64,000 bases of DNA from Candidatus Coprovivens excrementavium (lineage in GTDB: Bacteria > Bacillota_I > Bacilli_A > RF39 > UBA660). Under the pieces are notes generated by a model. It worked only from the letters and a program-made list of their open reading frames with translations. It made no database searches and was not told where the DNA came from. Both the position numbers and the translations under genes were made by a program. The DNA lies in contig CALVVU010000003.1 of NCBI GenBank assembly GCA_944363975.1, forward strand, positions 215,409-279,408, given 5' to 3'. This document shows positions 25,978 to 34,049 of the stretch, in pieces. The stretch's first letter is position 1, and every line of letters begins with the position of its first letter.

Positions 25978-27117
25978 ATGAATAAATTAAATCTTAAAAG
26001 AGAAGTATTACCTTTGAAAACAGAAACAGGAAGATTGTTTACAATAAATAGAGAGTTTTTAGCTGATTTGGTAGAAGAGTTAGAAAGTTTTTTGCAGAAT
26101 GAAGATTTTATGAATAACAGAACTTTTTCAAAAAAAGTATTATTTACACACGAAATAAAAGCTAATAATACTGTTGAAGGAATTAATGATTCAGTATCTT
26201 TGATTGAAAAAGTTATTGAAAATGCTAAATCAGTAAGTGATGTTGAGCGTCGTAATAGAATTATTAATTTATATAATGGGTATAGATATATTTTAGAAGG
26301 ACAAGAAATTAATGAAGATACGGTTAAATATTTATATAATATATTAAGTAAAGGTTTATTGGATATTAGAGATGAAGAGAGAATGGGAGATAAATATCGA
26401 ACTGCTCCAGTTTATATTTTAAGAAATGGTCGATTAGATGGAACAATGGATCACGGATTAGAAGCTGATGAAATAGAAGAATATATGAAAGTATTTTTTG
26501 ATTATGTAAATAATGGAGATAAATTTTCTTCGCCAACCGATTATTTTATAAAGTCACAAATTATGCATTTTTATTTTGTTTATATTCACCCATATTTTGA
26601 TATGAATGGACGTACTAGTAGAACGGTTGCAATGTGGTATTTATTAAATAATGATATTTATCCTTATATTATATTTAATAGAGGTATAAATTTTGATACT
26701 TCTTATGATGAGACAATTAGAGAATGTAAAAGTAGATATGAATTAACAAAATTTATTAGATATATGTTAATAAATGTAAAAAAAGAATTAGAAAAAGAAT
26801 ATGTTATGCATTATTTGCGTATAGCTTCGGGAAGAAAATGGGAAACTTTGGATTATCAAACTATTGAATATTTTTTATCAATGAAAGGCAATAAGACAGT
26901 TTTAGATTATGCAAGGTTATACAATTATTTTAATGATAAGAAACGTGTTAAGGATATATATAGTTCTTTAGAACCTTTAATTATGGATGGAACACTTAAA
27001 ATTGTAAGAGAAACAAAGAAGATGATGTTTGCAGATGAACCGAATAAGGAGATTGTTATAAACCTAGAACAATTGCGAGATGTTGATATGAGTAAAGTTA
27101 AAAGATTGACATTATAG
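25978..27117 (+). CDS. Fic-domain protein (predicted AMP/NMP transferase)
   Basis: Fic proteins transfer AMP or another nucleotide moiety from a cofactor to a protein hydroxyl. The 379-residue protein has the active-site loop HPYFDMNGRTSR at residues 204-215 (family HxFx(D/E)GNGRxxR; here the Gly before Asn is Met) with catalytic His204, and an N-terminal inhibitory-helix-like motif NNTVEGI (residues 64-69) close to the class II SxxxEG pattern but with Asn at the first position. A winged-helix-like C-terminal region follows, as in class II Fic proteins such as SoFic. The start has AGGAG; no antitoxin gene is adjacent. Confidence 0.9.
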   Translation: MNKLNLKREVLPLKTETGRLFTINREFLADLVEELESFLQNEDFMNNRTFSKKVLFTHEIKANNTVEGINDSVSLIEKVIENAKSVSDVERRNRIINLYNGYRYILEGQEINEDTVKYLYNILSKGLLDIRDEERMGDKYRTAPVYILRNGRLDGTMDHGLEADEIEEYMKVFFDYVNNGDKFSSPTDYFIKSQIMHFYFVYIHPYFDMNGRTSRTVAMWYLLNNDIYPYIIFNRGINFDTSYDETIRECKSRYELTKFIRYMLINVKKELEKEYVMHYLRIASGRKWETLDYQTIEYFLSMKGNKTVLDYARLYNYFNDKKRVKDIYSSLEPLIMDGTLKIVRETKKMMFADEPNKEIVINLEQLRDVDMSKVKRLTL

Positions 27118-27128
27118 AGTTATTTTTA

Positions 27129-27152
27129 TGTTATAATAAAAATAGGAGATGA
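27129..27152 (+). promoter_or_regulatory. Extended -10 promoter of the MIF-family gene
   Basis: TGTTATAAT (27129-27137), then AGGAGATG, and ATG at 27157. Confidence 0.65.
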
Positions 27153-27156
27153 TAGA

Positions 27157-27498
27157 ATGCCTTATATACAAGTAAGAACAAATAAAGAATTAACTAGAGA
27201 AAAAGAAGTTGCTATAAAGAAAAGACTTGGAGAAGCTATTTCAATTTTAAATAAAAGTGAATCTTGGTTAATGGTTGAATTTGTTGATAAATGTAAACTT
27301 TATTTTAAAGGTGAAGATGGAGATAATTATGCTTATGTTGATATAAAGATATATGGTTCATCTTCAAGTGAATCATATAGAATTTTTACGGCAGAAGTTA
27401 GTAAGATATTAAACGAAGAAATAAATATTTTACCAAGTAATATTTATATAAGTTATGGAGAATTTAGTAATTGGGGATGGAATGGAAGTAATTTTTAA
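27157..27498 (+). CDS. MIF/phenylpyruvate tautomerase family protein
   Basis: A 113-residue member of the macrophage migration inhibitory factor family. These are trimeric tautomerases using an N-terminal proline exposed by Met removal. MPYIQVRTN gives Pro at mature position 1; the C-terminal NWGWNGSNF matches the family end NWGWNGxTF, and LPSNIYISYGEF fits the strand before it. Substrates for bacterial homologues are mostly unknown (keto-enol tautomerisation of phenylpyruvate-like compounds in vitro). It is followed 19 bases later by a small membrane protein gene and may be co-transcribed with it. Confidence 0.88.
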   Translation: MPYIQVRTNKELTREKEVAIKKRLGEAISILNKSESWLMVEFVDKCKLYFKGEDGDNYAYVDIKIYGSSSSESYRIFTAEVSKILNEEINILPSNIYISYGEFSNWGWNGSNF

Positions 27499-27517
27499 TA
27501 ATAAAGGAGTTTATGAT

Positions 27518-27808
27518 ATGAAAAAATTTCATTCTTTATCTGCAAAAGAACAAGATAAAATAAGAAGAGATTATAAAAATAAATATAAGAAAAGTTATGA
27601 TTATTCAATTAGATTATTTATTTTATATGTTATATTGGGAGTATTTTCTGTTATTGGATTATATATTTTATTATATATTGATGTGATGTTAGGTAGTATC
27701 TTATTAACTATGAGTTTTATTTTATTAGGTATTGATTTATATTTTTTGAATAAATCAAATGATAAGTTTTATCGTTATTTAAAGAAAAAAGGCTATGTCT
27801 ATAAATAG
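27518..27808 (+). CDS. Small two-pass membrane protein
   Basis: A 96-residue protein with a charged N-terminus (KKFHSLSAKEQDKIRRDYKNK), two membrane helices (about residues 34-55 and 58-78) and a basic C-terminal tail. The ATG at 27518 directly follows AAAGGAG at 27503-27509; an upstream in-frame ATG within the previous gene has no site. The family is not recognised. It shares its terminator with the convergent tmcAL gene. Confidence 0.7.
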   Translation: MKKFHSLSAKEQDKIRRDYKNKYKKSYDYSIRLFILYVILGVFSVIGLYILLYIDVMLGSILLTMSFILLGIDLYFLNKSNDKFYRYLKKKGYVYK

Positions 27809-27820
27809 ATTAGCCTTTTT
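27786..27820. terminator. Bidirectional terminator between the small membrane protein gene and tmcAL
   Basis: A 10-bp stem AAAAAGGCTA/TAGCCTTTTT with a 15-base loop that contains the + strand stop codon; A and T runs flank it on both sides. Confidence 0.8.
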
Positions 27821-28928
27821 GTATTGGTTTATTATTTAAATCAAAATTATTTAATGTTTTTTTTGTTGCTAGTTCATAAAGATAGGCAGCTTTCAATTCG
27901 TATTGCCATATTAATGAATTTTTAGGAGGAGACATTGGAAGAAGTATTTCTTTTTTTATCTTATTAAGATATTTTTGGCCTTTGTGATTAAATCCTAATA
28001 TTTTAAGATAATCTAATGACATAATTTGATTATCTTTTTTAGTTAAGCCAATTAATATATGGATTAACATACGATTTATTTTGTTATATGTATATCTTTT
28101 TGTTTTTATGTTACTAATTAGTTCATCAAAATTATTTGATTCTTTTATATATTTTAATAAGCGATATTCTATTCCTTCATCAACATCTAAGTAGATACTT
28201 AAATCATTATCGGTTAATATTTTAAATTTCAATAAATTAAATAAATTATCGTTAGTTATATGATTAATATATGGTATGACTTCTGATGGTAGATAATTAC
28301 TAATATCTTCGTTATTTATTATTTTTGTTCTAATATTTGTGGCACTAACAATTTCATTATTTGATAAAATATCATGATAGTTGCTTGTTCTTTGAATTGT
28401 TTCGGGAACAATTTTAGGATTGATTTGACGAATTGCTTTTATATATGAAATGCCTAGTAAATCATTTGGTTGATTGATATCTTCTTTAATTTCAAGAGCT
28501 TTTTTCATAGCTGTTGGGTAGTTATCACCTTCATTTAAGTATTTTTTTACTTTTTCTTCGTATGTAGGATCATTTAATTCGATGTCGACAATTTTATTAA
28601 GAAGGGTAATATTATTTGATTCACTGCCAAATATTAAATGATCGATTTTAAGTTCATTTAAAAGCTTTATACTTTGGTATGCAAAAATATCAGAAGCTTG
28701 TGTTCCGTATACGAAAGGTAGTTCGATAATAATATCAATGTTATTAGCAAGAGAAATTTTAGTTTTGTCTTCTTTAGATAAGATAGAGATTATTCCACGT
28801 TGAGTAAAGTAACCATTTAATATTAATATGATTAAAGAATCAGGATATTTTTCTTTTATTTTTTGAATATGGTAAATATGTCCATTATGAAAGGGATTGT
28901 ATTCAGCTATTATTCCAATTATATTCAT
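27810..28928 (-). CDS. tmcAL: tRNA(Met) cytidine acetate ligase
   Basis: TmcAL (YlbM) activates acetate with ATP and acetylates the wobble C34 of elongator tRNA-Met. The 372-residue protein starts with the nucleotidyltransferase signature GIIAEYNPFHNGHIYHI (HxGH type), followed by LNGYFTQRGIISILSKEDK, and later FGSESNN and LLGISYIKAI, all typical of the family. Length fits (about 390-415 in Bacillus). It is on the minus strand with AAGGTG before its ATG, convergent with the MIF pair and divergent from the DUF177-rpmF operon. Confidence 0.93.
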   Translation of the reverse strand: MNIIGIIAEYNPFHNGHIYHIQKIKEKYPDSLIILILNGYFTQRGIISILSKEDKTKISLANNIDIIIELPFVYGTQASDIFAYQSIKLLNELKIDHLIFGSESNNITLLNKIVDIELNDPTYEEKVKKYLNEGDNYPTAMKKALEIKEDINQPNDLLGISYIKAIRQINPKIVPETIQRTSNYHDILSNNEIVSATNIRTKIINNEDISNYLPSEVIPYINHITNDNLFNLLKFKILTDNDLSIYLDVDEGIEYRLLKYIKESNNFDELISNIKTKRYTYNKINRMLIHILIGLTKKDNQIMSLDYLKILGFNHKGQKYLNKIKKEILLPMSPPKNSLIWQYELKAAYLYELATKKTLNNFDLNNKPIQKG

Positions 28929-29020
28929 TAATACACCTTCTTTATAATTTTAATTTTATTATAATAAGTTGTATTATTCAAGAAAAGTTGGTATAATGAT
29001 GTGGCTAGTGGGTGATATAT

Positions 29021-29500
29021 GTGTATATTGATTTAGCTAAAATTGATGAAAAAGGTATTGTAATAGATGATACAGTATCTTTTGGAAAAGAATATATCGA
29101 AAAAACACCGATACAGAAATTAGATAATGTTAAGATTAAAGGAAGAGCTTATTATAGTGTGACTAATGAAATTGTCTTTGATTGTCATGTTGAAGGTGTT
29201 ATGGTTTTATTAGATGCTATAGATTTAGAACCGATTAATTATCCATTTAGTTTTGAAATATCAGAGATATTAAGTGAATGTGATGATGAAAAAGACCAAA
29301 ATAAAATAAAAACACTTGATATTATGGATATTTTATGGCAAAATATTGTACTAGAGGTCCCAATTAGAGTTCGTCGAGATCCTGATAAAAATTATCATCT
29401 TGAAGGAGAAGGTTGGGAACTAGTAGATGAAGAAAGAAAAAAGTTAGATCCAAGATTAGCTCCTTTGTTAGAGCTACTTGAAAAAGAAGGGAAGGAGTGA
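29021..29500 (+). CDS. YceD/DUF177 family protein
   Basis: A 159-residue DUF177 protein, the family almost always encoded immediately upstream of rpmF and linked in plants and bacteria to 23S rRNA/ribosome accumulation. The family core [24 protein letters not shown] is visible, as is the C-terminal [13 protein letters not shown]. The paired Cys of some members is reduced to one. The GTG at 29021 follows GGGTGAT; an in-frame GTG nine bases earlier lies within that site. rpmF starts 5 bases downstream. Confidence 0.9.
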   Translation: MYIDLAKIDEKGIVIDDTVSFGKEYIEKTPIQKLDNVKIKGRAYYSVTNEIVFDCHVEGVMVLLDAIDLEPINYPFSFEISEILSECDDEKDQNKIKTLDIMDILWQNIVLEVPIRVRRDPDKNYHLEGEGWELVDEERKKLDPRLAPLLELLEKEGKE

Positions 29501-29504
29501 AATC

Positions 29505-29699
29505 ATGGCAGTTCCTTTTAGAAGAACAAGTAAAACTAAAAAAAGAATGCGTCGTACTCACTTAAAAAAAGAAGTTGGAACTTTAACTAAATGTCCTAAA
29601 TGTGGTGCAACAATCCAACCTCATCGTGCATGTACAAAATGTGGTTACTATAAAGGTAAAGAAGTAATTGCAGTTGAGACTGACGCTACTGAAGAATAG
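29505..29699 (+). CDS. rpmF: 50S ribosomal protein L32
   Basis: A 64-residue protein starting [19 protein letters not shown], the standard L32 N-terminus. A zinc ribbon is complete (CPKC, CTKC), so this is the zinc-dependent form. The start ATG 29505 is set by GGAAGGAGTGA. It is co-transcribed with the DUF177 gene. Confidence 0.97.
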   Translation: MAVPFRRTSKTKKRMRRTHLKKEVGTLTKCPKCGATIQPHRACTKCGYYKGKEVIAVETDATEE

Positions 29700-29707
29700 T
29701 TTTATCT

Positions 29708-29729
29708 ACTACTTTAGTAGTTTTTTTTT
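29708..29729 (+). terminator. Terminator of DUF177-rpmF
   Basis: A short 5-bp stem ACTAC/GTAGT with loop TTTA followed by nine T. The stem is weak but the T tract is long. Confidence 0.65.
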
Positions 29730-29799
29730 GCTTTAAAATATTTTTATTTGAAAAGTACTAGTAAATGAGATATATTACTATAGAGGTGAATATAAAGTA

Positions 29800-30453
29800 A
29801 TGCGAAAATTATTATTTATATTAATTATGTTTCTTTTAACAGGATGTTCTTCGCAAAATATGAAATGTGATGAAGGTGTCTTAGAAGATGGAAAGTGTAA
29901 AATAGTTGAGGAAATAGAAGCTAAATTGACTTGTCGAGAAGGATATACTTATGATGAAGAGAAAGATAAGTGTGTTAATACTTTAACAATAGATGCAAAA
30001 AAGGTTTCTATTTGTCCTAATGGATATGAAATAGGAAATGATGTTTGGTGTTATAGTGAAAAAGTTTATGAGAAGGAAAATGTAAAAGAGTGTGTTTCTG
30101 ATAATATAAAAGAAGACGATAAATTGAGCTCGACTTATGAGAAAGATAATGCTTGCTATGAGAAAATTTGTACAGAAAGATCCGAAGATGGAAAGACATG
30201 TCTTACTTATCAAGAGAATAAAATAGATTATAAAGAAGATACTGTATGTCCTAAAGGAACTATTAGTGTTGATGGACAATGTCGTAAAAAACAATGGATG
30301 ACTAAAAAGGTTAGTTGTGAGATTGGCGAAATGGTTGATAATAAATGTGTTATAACTGATGAAATAGATAGAGAATATGTTTGTGAAGATGGTTTTTCTT
30401 TAAACGAGAAAACTAAAAAGTGTGAAAAAGTAAAAATTGTTAATCCACAATAA
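29800..30453 (+). CDS. Cysteine-rich lipoprotein
   Basis: A 217-residue lipoprotein. The signal peptide MRKLLFILIMFLLTGC carries a lipobox LLTGC with the lipidated Cys16. The mature part is built from about five short repeats of the type C..GY/GxxxxDxxxDKCV (for example LTCREGYTYDEEKDKCV and EYVCEDGFSLNEKTKKCEK), which recall EGF/trypsin-inhibitor-like Cys modules; Cys are paired for extracellular disulfides. Function is unknown, perhaps a surface adhesin or binding protein. AGGTGA lies about 12 bases upstream of the ATG. Confidence 0.78.
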   Translation: MRKLLFILIMFLLTGCSSQNMKCDEGVLEDGKCKIVEEIEAKLTCREGYTYDEEKDKCVNTLTIDAKKVSICPNGYEIGNDVWCYSEKVYEKENVKECVSDNIKEDDKLSSTYEKDNACYEKICTERSEDGKTCLTYQENKIDYKEDTVCPKGTISVDGQCRKKQWMTKKVSCEIGEMVDNKCVITDEIDREYVCEDGFSLNEKTKKCEKVKIVNPQ

Positions 30454-30498
30454 TTTATTGTTATTAGGTTATTTTAATGTTATACTATACTAAGTAAT

Positions 30499-30572
30499 GC
30501 CGATTTAGTATAGTGGTAATACAGGTGCATGGTAAGCATCAGCGGGCAGTTCAATTCTGCCATTCGGCACCA
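30499..30572 (+). tRNA. tRNA-Thr (GGT)
   Basis: It folds as a full cloverleaf of 74 bases with encoded CCA: acceptor GCCGATT/ATTCGGC (one T-T mismatch), D stem GTAT/ATAC, anticodon stem GGTGC/GCATC with loop ATGGTAA giving anticodon GGT, variable loop AGCG, T stem GGCAG/CTGCC. GCCGA is the usual Thr acceptor start. Its 3' end is part of the repeat that recurs twice downstream, so it is the likely integration site of the island. Confidence 0.88.
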
Positions 30573-30640
30573 TTGACGAATCTGTTCGAACTATTCGAAC
30601 TTTGATATATAGAAATCAATCGAAATGATTGATTTTTTCG
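30568..30640 (+). repeat. tRNA-end/terminator repeat, copy A
   Basis: About 72 bases from CACCATTG, the last bases of tRNA-Thr, through the terminator hairpin. It recurs at 32395 (copy B) and 36888 (copy C). Copy A is the most divergent (it contains TTCGAACTATTCGAAC where B and C have a different 15-base stretch). It probably represents the original chromosomal attachment region. Confidence 0.75.
30613..30638 (+). terminator. Terminator of tRNA-Thr
   Basis: A 9-bp stem AAATCAATC/GATTGATTT with loop GAAAT and six T. Confidence 0.9.
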
Positions 30641-30673
30641 TTTAGAAAAAAATCATAAGAAAGGTTGGTGTCT

Positions 30674-30949
30674 ATGATAAACATTATCAAGAAAGAAATT
30701 GATGGAGAAGAATCGTTAAGAAAGAGATTAGAAATTATATGTGATTTTTGTAATACTACTCCAACCATTATAAATGGTAGTATTAGAAAAGTAGATAAAA
30801 CTAATTTAAGTTATATTGAGCCACATAAAATAATAATCAATAATAATGTATTTCTTGCTTTTAACTACTCTAATGAAATCTATATCAATAATTTAAGTAG
30901 AAAAATTAAGATAAATGAACTAGAAAACTACATTAAAAGCCAAAATTGA
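30674..30949 (+). CDS. Small island protein, paralogue 1
   Basis: A 91-residue protein of unknown family, about 75% identical by eye to the protein at 32508. Shared features: MINxIKxEID at the start, LRKRLEIICDF, NTTPT, INGSIR, DKTNLSYIEPH and FNYSNEIYINNLS. It looks like a compact alpha/beta domain. It sits right after copy A of the tRNA-end repeat, as its paralogue sits after copy B, so gene and repeat were duplicated together. The GGTTGGTG ribosome binding site decides the ATG at 30674. A recombination accessory role is possible but unproven. Confidence 0.7.
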   Translation: MINIIKKEIDGEESLRKRLEIICDFCNTTPTIINGSIRKVDKTNLSYIEPHKIIINNNVFLAFNYSNEIYINNLSRKIKINELENYIKSQN

Positions 30950-31057
30950 GGGTATTTAGCCCTTAAATACTAGACAAATCAAATAAAATGATGTATTATA
31001 TTCGTCAATAAATGACAAGTAGTATCGTCTTTATTTAGGGGAAAGAGAGGTACTTCT

Positions 31058-31126
31058 ATGATTAAACAATTTATATACGAATTATCAAATGAATTAAATG
31101 TCTTATTTGAGGAGTCAAAATATTAG
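31058..31126 (+). CDS. Very short ORF upstream of the recombinase remnant
   Basis: It encodes 22 residues, MIKQFIYELSNELNVLFEES plus KY, with GAGAGG upstream. The last codons overlap the left arm of a strong terminator hairpin. It could be a leader peptide for the recombinase or the 5' end of a lost gene. Confidence 0.4.
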   Translation: MIKQFIYELSNELNVLFEESKY

Positions 31127-31160
31127 TTTTGGTGCTAGTAGTTTTGACTCCTCTTTTTTT
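31109..31160 (+). terminator. Strong terminator before the serine recombinase remnant
   Basis: A perfect 12-bp stem GAGGAGTCAAAA/TTTTGACTCCTC with a 21-base loop and seven T. It overlaps the short ORF that precedes it, an arrangement compatible with attenuation. Confidence 0.88.
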
Positions 31161-31162
31161 GA

Positions 31163-31400
<238 letters not shown>

Positions 31401-31484
31401 TTTAGTAAAAGCCATGATTTTGAGCGAGAAAATGATCATTTTGAAATGGAAATATGATACAATGAATATGAGAGGAGTTAAGCT

Positions 31485-32327
31485 ATGGGAAATAATGAAT
31501 TTAATGAAGAAGCTCAAGTTGCAGAATTTTTAGCGCAATTTGATAGAATTAAAACGCCTGAAGAAATTGAAAAAGAAAAAGAAGAATATAAAAAAGAAAT
31601 TTTATCTAAAGGATTTCTTCCAATAAATGATGAATTAAATGAAACTATGAATAGTCCGATGGAAGAAGTTGAGAAAAATCCTAGAACCTTTATAATTGAG
31701 GAATGTGTACCTGCATGTAAAGAATTATGGAAAAAAAACATTTATACATTTATGGTTAGTGATCATACAAACGAAGGAGTTTGTTGGATAGAAGTTATTT
31801 TGGATAATTTATCAGATGAAAATAAAGAAATATTTACTCAATTAGAAGGAGAAGACATAATCAAATTTTCTTACCATAGAGGATGTGTTAACTTTGGAGT
31901 AAAATATGTTGGAGTCCAAGGACAAGCAAGATTGTTAGAATTAGCACAACAATTTCAAATGCAAGATGTTCCATATGGAGAAGCGTATATTACATTACCA
32001 GAATATTTAATAAGATGTGGTTGTTATGATGAGGTTGAAAATCCCAATTATGTTCCAATGACTGAACCTCGGGATATGGATTTACCAATGGACCAAATAG
32101 GAGATTATCTAATTAAATATGATGAATGGAAAGATTCAGATAAAAGTAAAAAAACTCAGAAAGTATTTAATCAAACAAAAATGACTAAACCATTAGAAGA
32201 ATATTTTGATGGTACTGGTGTTGTATATGATGGTGACAGAGTATATTTAAGTGATTATCATTACAAAAAACACATGAATTATGTTAACAGTTTAACGCAA
32301 ACACAAGGTTCAAAACACAAAATGTAG
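31485..32327 (+). CDS. Island protein of unknown function (280 aa)
   Basis: A 280-residue acidic soluble protein, with no signal or membrane helix. The N-terminal third is charged and helical (EEIEKEKEEYKKEIL); the central part contains CVPACKELWKKNIYTFMVSD, GVCWIEVILDNLSDENKEIF and YHRGCVNFGVKY, which look like an alpha/beta domain. The family is not recognised. GAGGAG precedes the ATG. It lies between the recombinase remnant and repeat copy B, so it belongs to the first island segment. Confidence 0.72.
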   Translation: MGNNEFNEEAQVAEFLAQFDRIKTPEEIEKEKEEYKKEILSKGFLPINDELNETMNSPMEEVEKNPRTFIIEECVPACKELWKKNIYTFMVSDHTNEGVCWIEVILDNLSDENKEIFTQLEGEDIIKFSYHRGCVNFGVKYVGVQGQARLLELAQQFQMQDVPYGEAYITLPEYLIRCGCYDEVENPNYVPMTEPRDMDLPMDQIGDYLIKYDEWKDSDKSKKTQKVFNQTKMTKPLEEYFDGTGVVYDGDRVYLSDYHYKKHMNYVNSLTQTQGSKHKM

Positions 32328-32394
32328 AAAAAGTTACTAGATTTTTATATATCAATCGTTTTGGAGAGAAAGTTGTAGATTACTACGACACCCG

Positions 32395-32467
32395 CACCAT
32401 TGGGAAATCTGTTCTAAATGCATGAACTTTTGATATAAGAATCAATCAGAAATGATTGATTTTTTCG
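32395..32467 (+). repeat. tRNA-end/terminator repeat, copy B
   Basis: It starts GCACCATTGGGAAATCTG and runs through the hairpin to TTTTTTCG. It is nearly identical to copy C (36888), with two substitutions seen over about 70 bases, and less similar to copy A. No tRNA body precedes it; only the CACCA-like end is kept. Confidence 0.78.
32440..32465 (+). terminator. Terminator hairpin in repeat copy B
   Basis: An 8-bp stem AATCAATC/GATTGATT with a 6-base loop and a run of T. Confidence 0.8.
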
Positions 32468-32507
32468 TTTTTATGAAAAATTCAACCTAGAAGAAAGGTT
32501 GGTGTTT

Positions 32508-32777
32508 ATGATTAATGTAATCAAACAAGAAATTGATATGGAGGAGCCCTTAAGAAAAAGATTAGAAATTATTTGTGATTTTTTTAATACTACTCCAACA
32601 TTTATAAATGGTAGTATAAGAAGAATTGATAAAACTAATTTAAGTTACATTGAACCACACAGAATTATTATTAATGGTATGACTTTTCTTGTTTTTAATT
32701 ATTCCAATGAAATCTATATTAATAACCTGAGTAAAAATATTAAATTAACTGAACTAGAAGAAAATAGAAAAAATTAA
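32508..32777 (+). CDS. Small island protein, paralogue 2
   Basis: An 89-residue paralogue of the protein at 30674 with the same landmarks (LRKRLEIICDF, INGSIRRIDKTNLSYIEPH, NYSNEIYINNLSKN). The two differ mainly at the C-terminus. It lies 40 bases after repeat copy B, in the same relation as paralogue 1 to copy A. The ribosome binding site AAAGGTTGGTG fixes the ATG at 32508. The function is unknown. Confidence 0.7.
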   Translation: MINVIKQEIDMEEPLRKRLEIICDFFNTTPTFINGSIRRIDKTNLSYIEPHRIIINGMTFLVFNYSNEIYINNLSKNIKLTELEENRKN

Positions 32778-33167
32778 AATATTAACCGAAAACAATGAAG
32801 TATTATCTTTTAAAGTAGATACTCTATTTAAAAATATTGATAATTAAAATAAAGAGATTAAAGAATTGAAAAAAGATAATAAACATCTTGAAGAATTAGT
32901 AAATCATTTTAAAGATTTATTTAATAGATTAATCACCTTTATCTAACATAAAATTTTTGCAAAAGACAAAGAACGTGAAGGTTATTGGAAACTTTCAAAG
33001 GACTTATACGAGCATGTAATATTTAGTGATAAAACCATTATCGACATAAAAGATGACTATGATTGGAATAAAAAAATGATAAACACAAAGATTATGATGA
33101 TTTTGATTTAGAAGGAAATAATGTTGTATGCTATAATGAAATAGAAGGCATAAAAGTGATTAGTTAG
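32778..33167 (+). pseudogene. C-terminal remnant of a MobV-type mobilization/plasmid recombination protein
   Basis: This 400-base stretch reads in one frame as KILTENNEVLSFKVDTLFKN then coiled-coil IKELKKDNKHLEELVNHF, interrupted by two TAA stops, then KDKEREGYWKLSKDLYEHV and DIKDDYDW, and after a frameshift NDKHKDYDDFDLEGN to a TAG. The coiled coil plus the tail is typical of the C-terminal region of Mob/Pre (MobV) relaxases. The catalytic N-terminus is missing. The naming rests on recall of this tail and is moderately sure. Confidence 0.6.
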
Positions 33168-33180
33168 GAGAATAGTAATT

Positions 33181-33630
33181 ATGGAATTATATAAAGGTAA
33201 AAATTGGGATGTAATTTTTGTGGACTGGTGTCAGGAATTCATTGGGGATTGTATAATATCTTGTAATAAAGAAAGTTTAAGTGATTTAACCGATGAAGAT
33301 TGGCAAGAACTTGGTAGATTAGAAAAAGAATTAGAACGAATATCTAAAAAACTATTTAATGCCACGATGTTTAATTTTGCATGTTTAATGAATAATGCAT
33401 ATAGAGATAACGAAAAACCTAATGTGCATTTCCACTTTATACCTAGATATAAGAACAAATTAAAATTATTCAATAAAGTTTATAAAGATAAACATTTTGG
33501 ATATAATTTTTGGAAATGGGCTTTGAATAAGTTTAAAAGTCAAAAAGATATTTTTACAAAAGAAGAAAGATTAAAAATTTTTCAAATGATGAAAGAAGAA
33601 TTTAATATTAATGGAGTTAATAATGCCTGA
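33181..33630 (+). CDS. HIT-like protein
   Basis: A 149-residue protein of the histidine-triad superfamily (nucleotide hydrolases/transferases). The triad region reads NVHFHFIPRY: the second and third His of HxHxH are present, the first is Asn. DTDWQELGRLEKELERISKKLFNA fits the helix between strands. The C-terminal half is unusual (a KxFGYNFWKW segment and basic helix). It lies in the island; the overlapping next ORF starts inside its last codons. GGAG precedes the ATG. Confidence 0.72.
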   Translation: MELYKGKNWDVIFVDWCQEFIGDCIISCNKESLSDLTDEDWQELGRLEKELERISKKLFNATMFNFACLMNNAYRDNEKPNVHFHFIPRYKNKLKLFNKVYKDKHFGYNFWKWALNKFKSQKDIFTKEERLKIFQMMKEEFNINGVNNA

Positions 33631-34036
33631 TTGGTCAATTTATTTAGCAATCGCAAAAAGAATAAATGATAAATTAAATTTGGGCAAAGATTTATTTTAT
33701 TATGGAAATTTACTTCCTGATGTTGATAAAAGCACTCTAATTAGTAGAGATTAAGCACATTATGGTAATCATATTATTCCTGAAGTAATTGAAAGAGAAT
33801 ATAACTCATTAATAAATATTCTAAATAATTACCATGATAAAAAGATATTAATTGTTGATCATTCAACATCATTAGCAAGTTTATTTAGTAAATGGTGTGA
33901 AATTGCTTATACTGATGGTTATAAATTTAATGGTAAACAATTTTTTGATGGAAAATGGGGTTATTGCGAGACTTTTTAATTAGAGTTTGATTATGACAAT
34001 AATTTAATTAATATACAAAATATAAAACTAGTTTAG
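33623..34036 (+). pseudogene. Broken fusion-like gene: zinc phospholipase-like start, histidine-phosphatase-like end
   Basis: A single frame of about 135 codons is interrupted by an early TAA (in SRD*AHYGN) and a later TAA (in CETF*LEFDYD). The first part, MPDWSIYLAIAKRINDKLN and YYGNLLPDVDKS, resembles the start of zinc-dependent phospholipase C-like proteins. The second part, KKILIVDHSTSLASLFSKW and WGYCETF, resembles the C-terminal half of histidine phosphatases. The abrupt change suggests a deletion that joined two genes. It overlaps the end of the HIT gene. Confidence 0.55.
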
Positions 34037-34049
34037 GGAGTGATAAATA

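Noticed and set aside
30017..30294. Antisense ORFs in the Cys-rich lipoprotein
   Set aside because: The plus strand has a lipobox and Cys repeats; the antisense ORFs have no support.
32360..32399. Possible second tRNA 3' half before repeat copy B (ends CACCCGCACCA)
   Set aside because: No T-loop TTCRA sequence and no matching acceptor or anticodon arm upstream; only the CACCA end resembles a tRNA.
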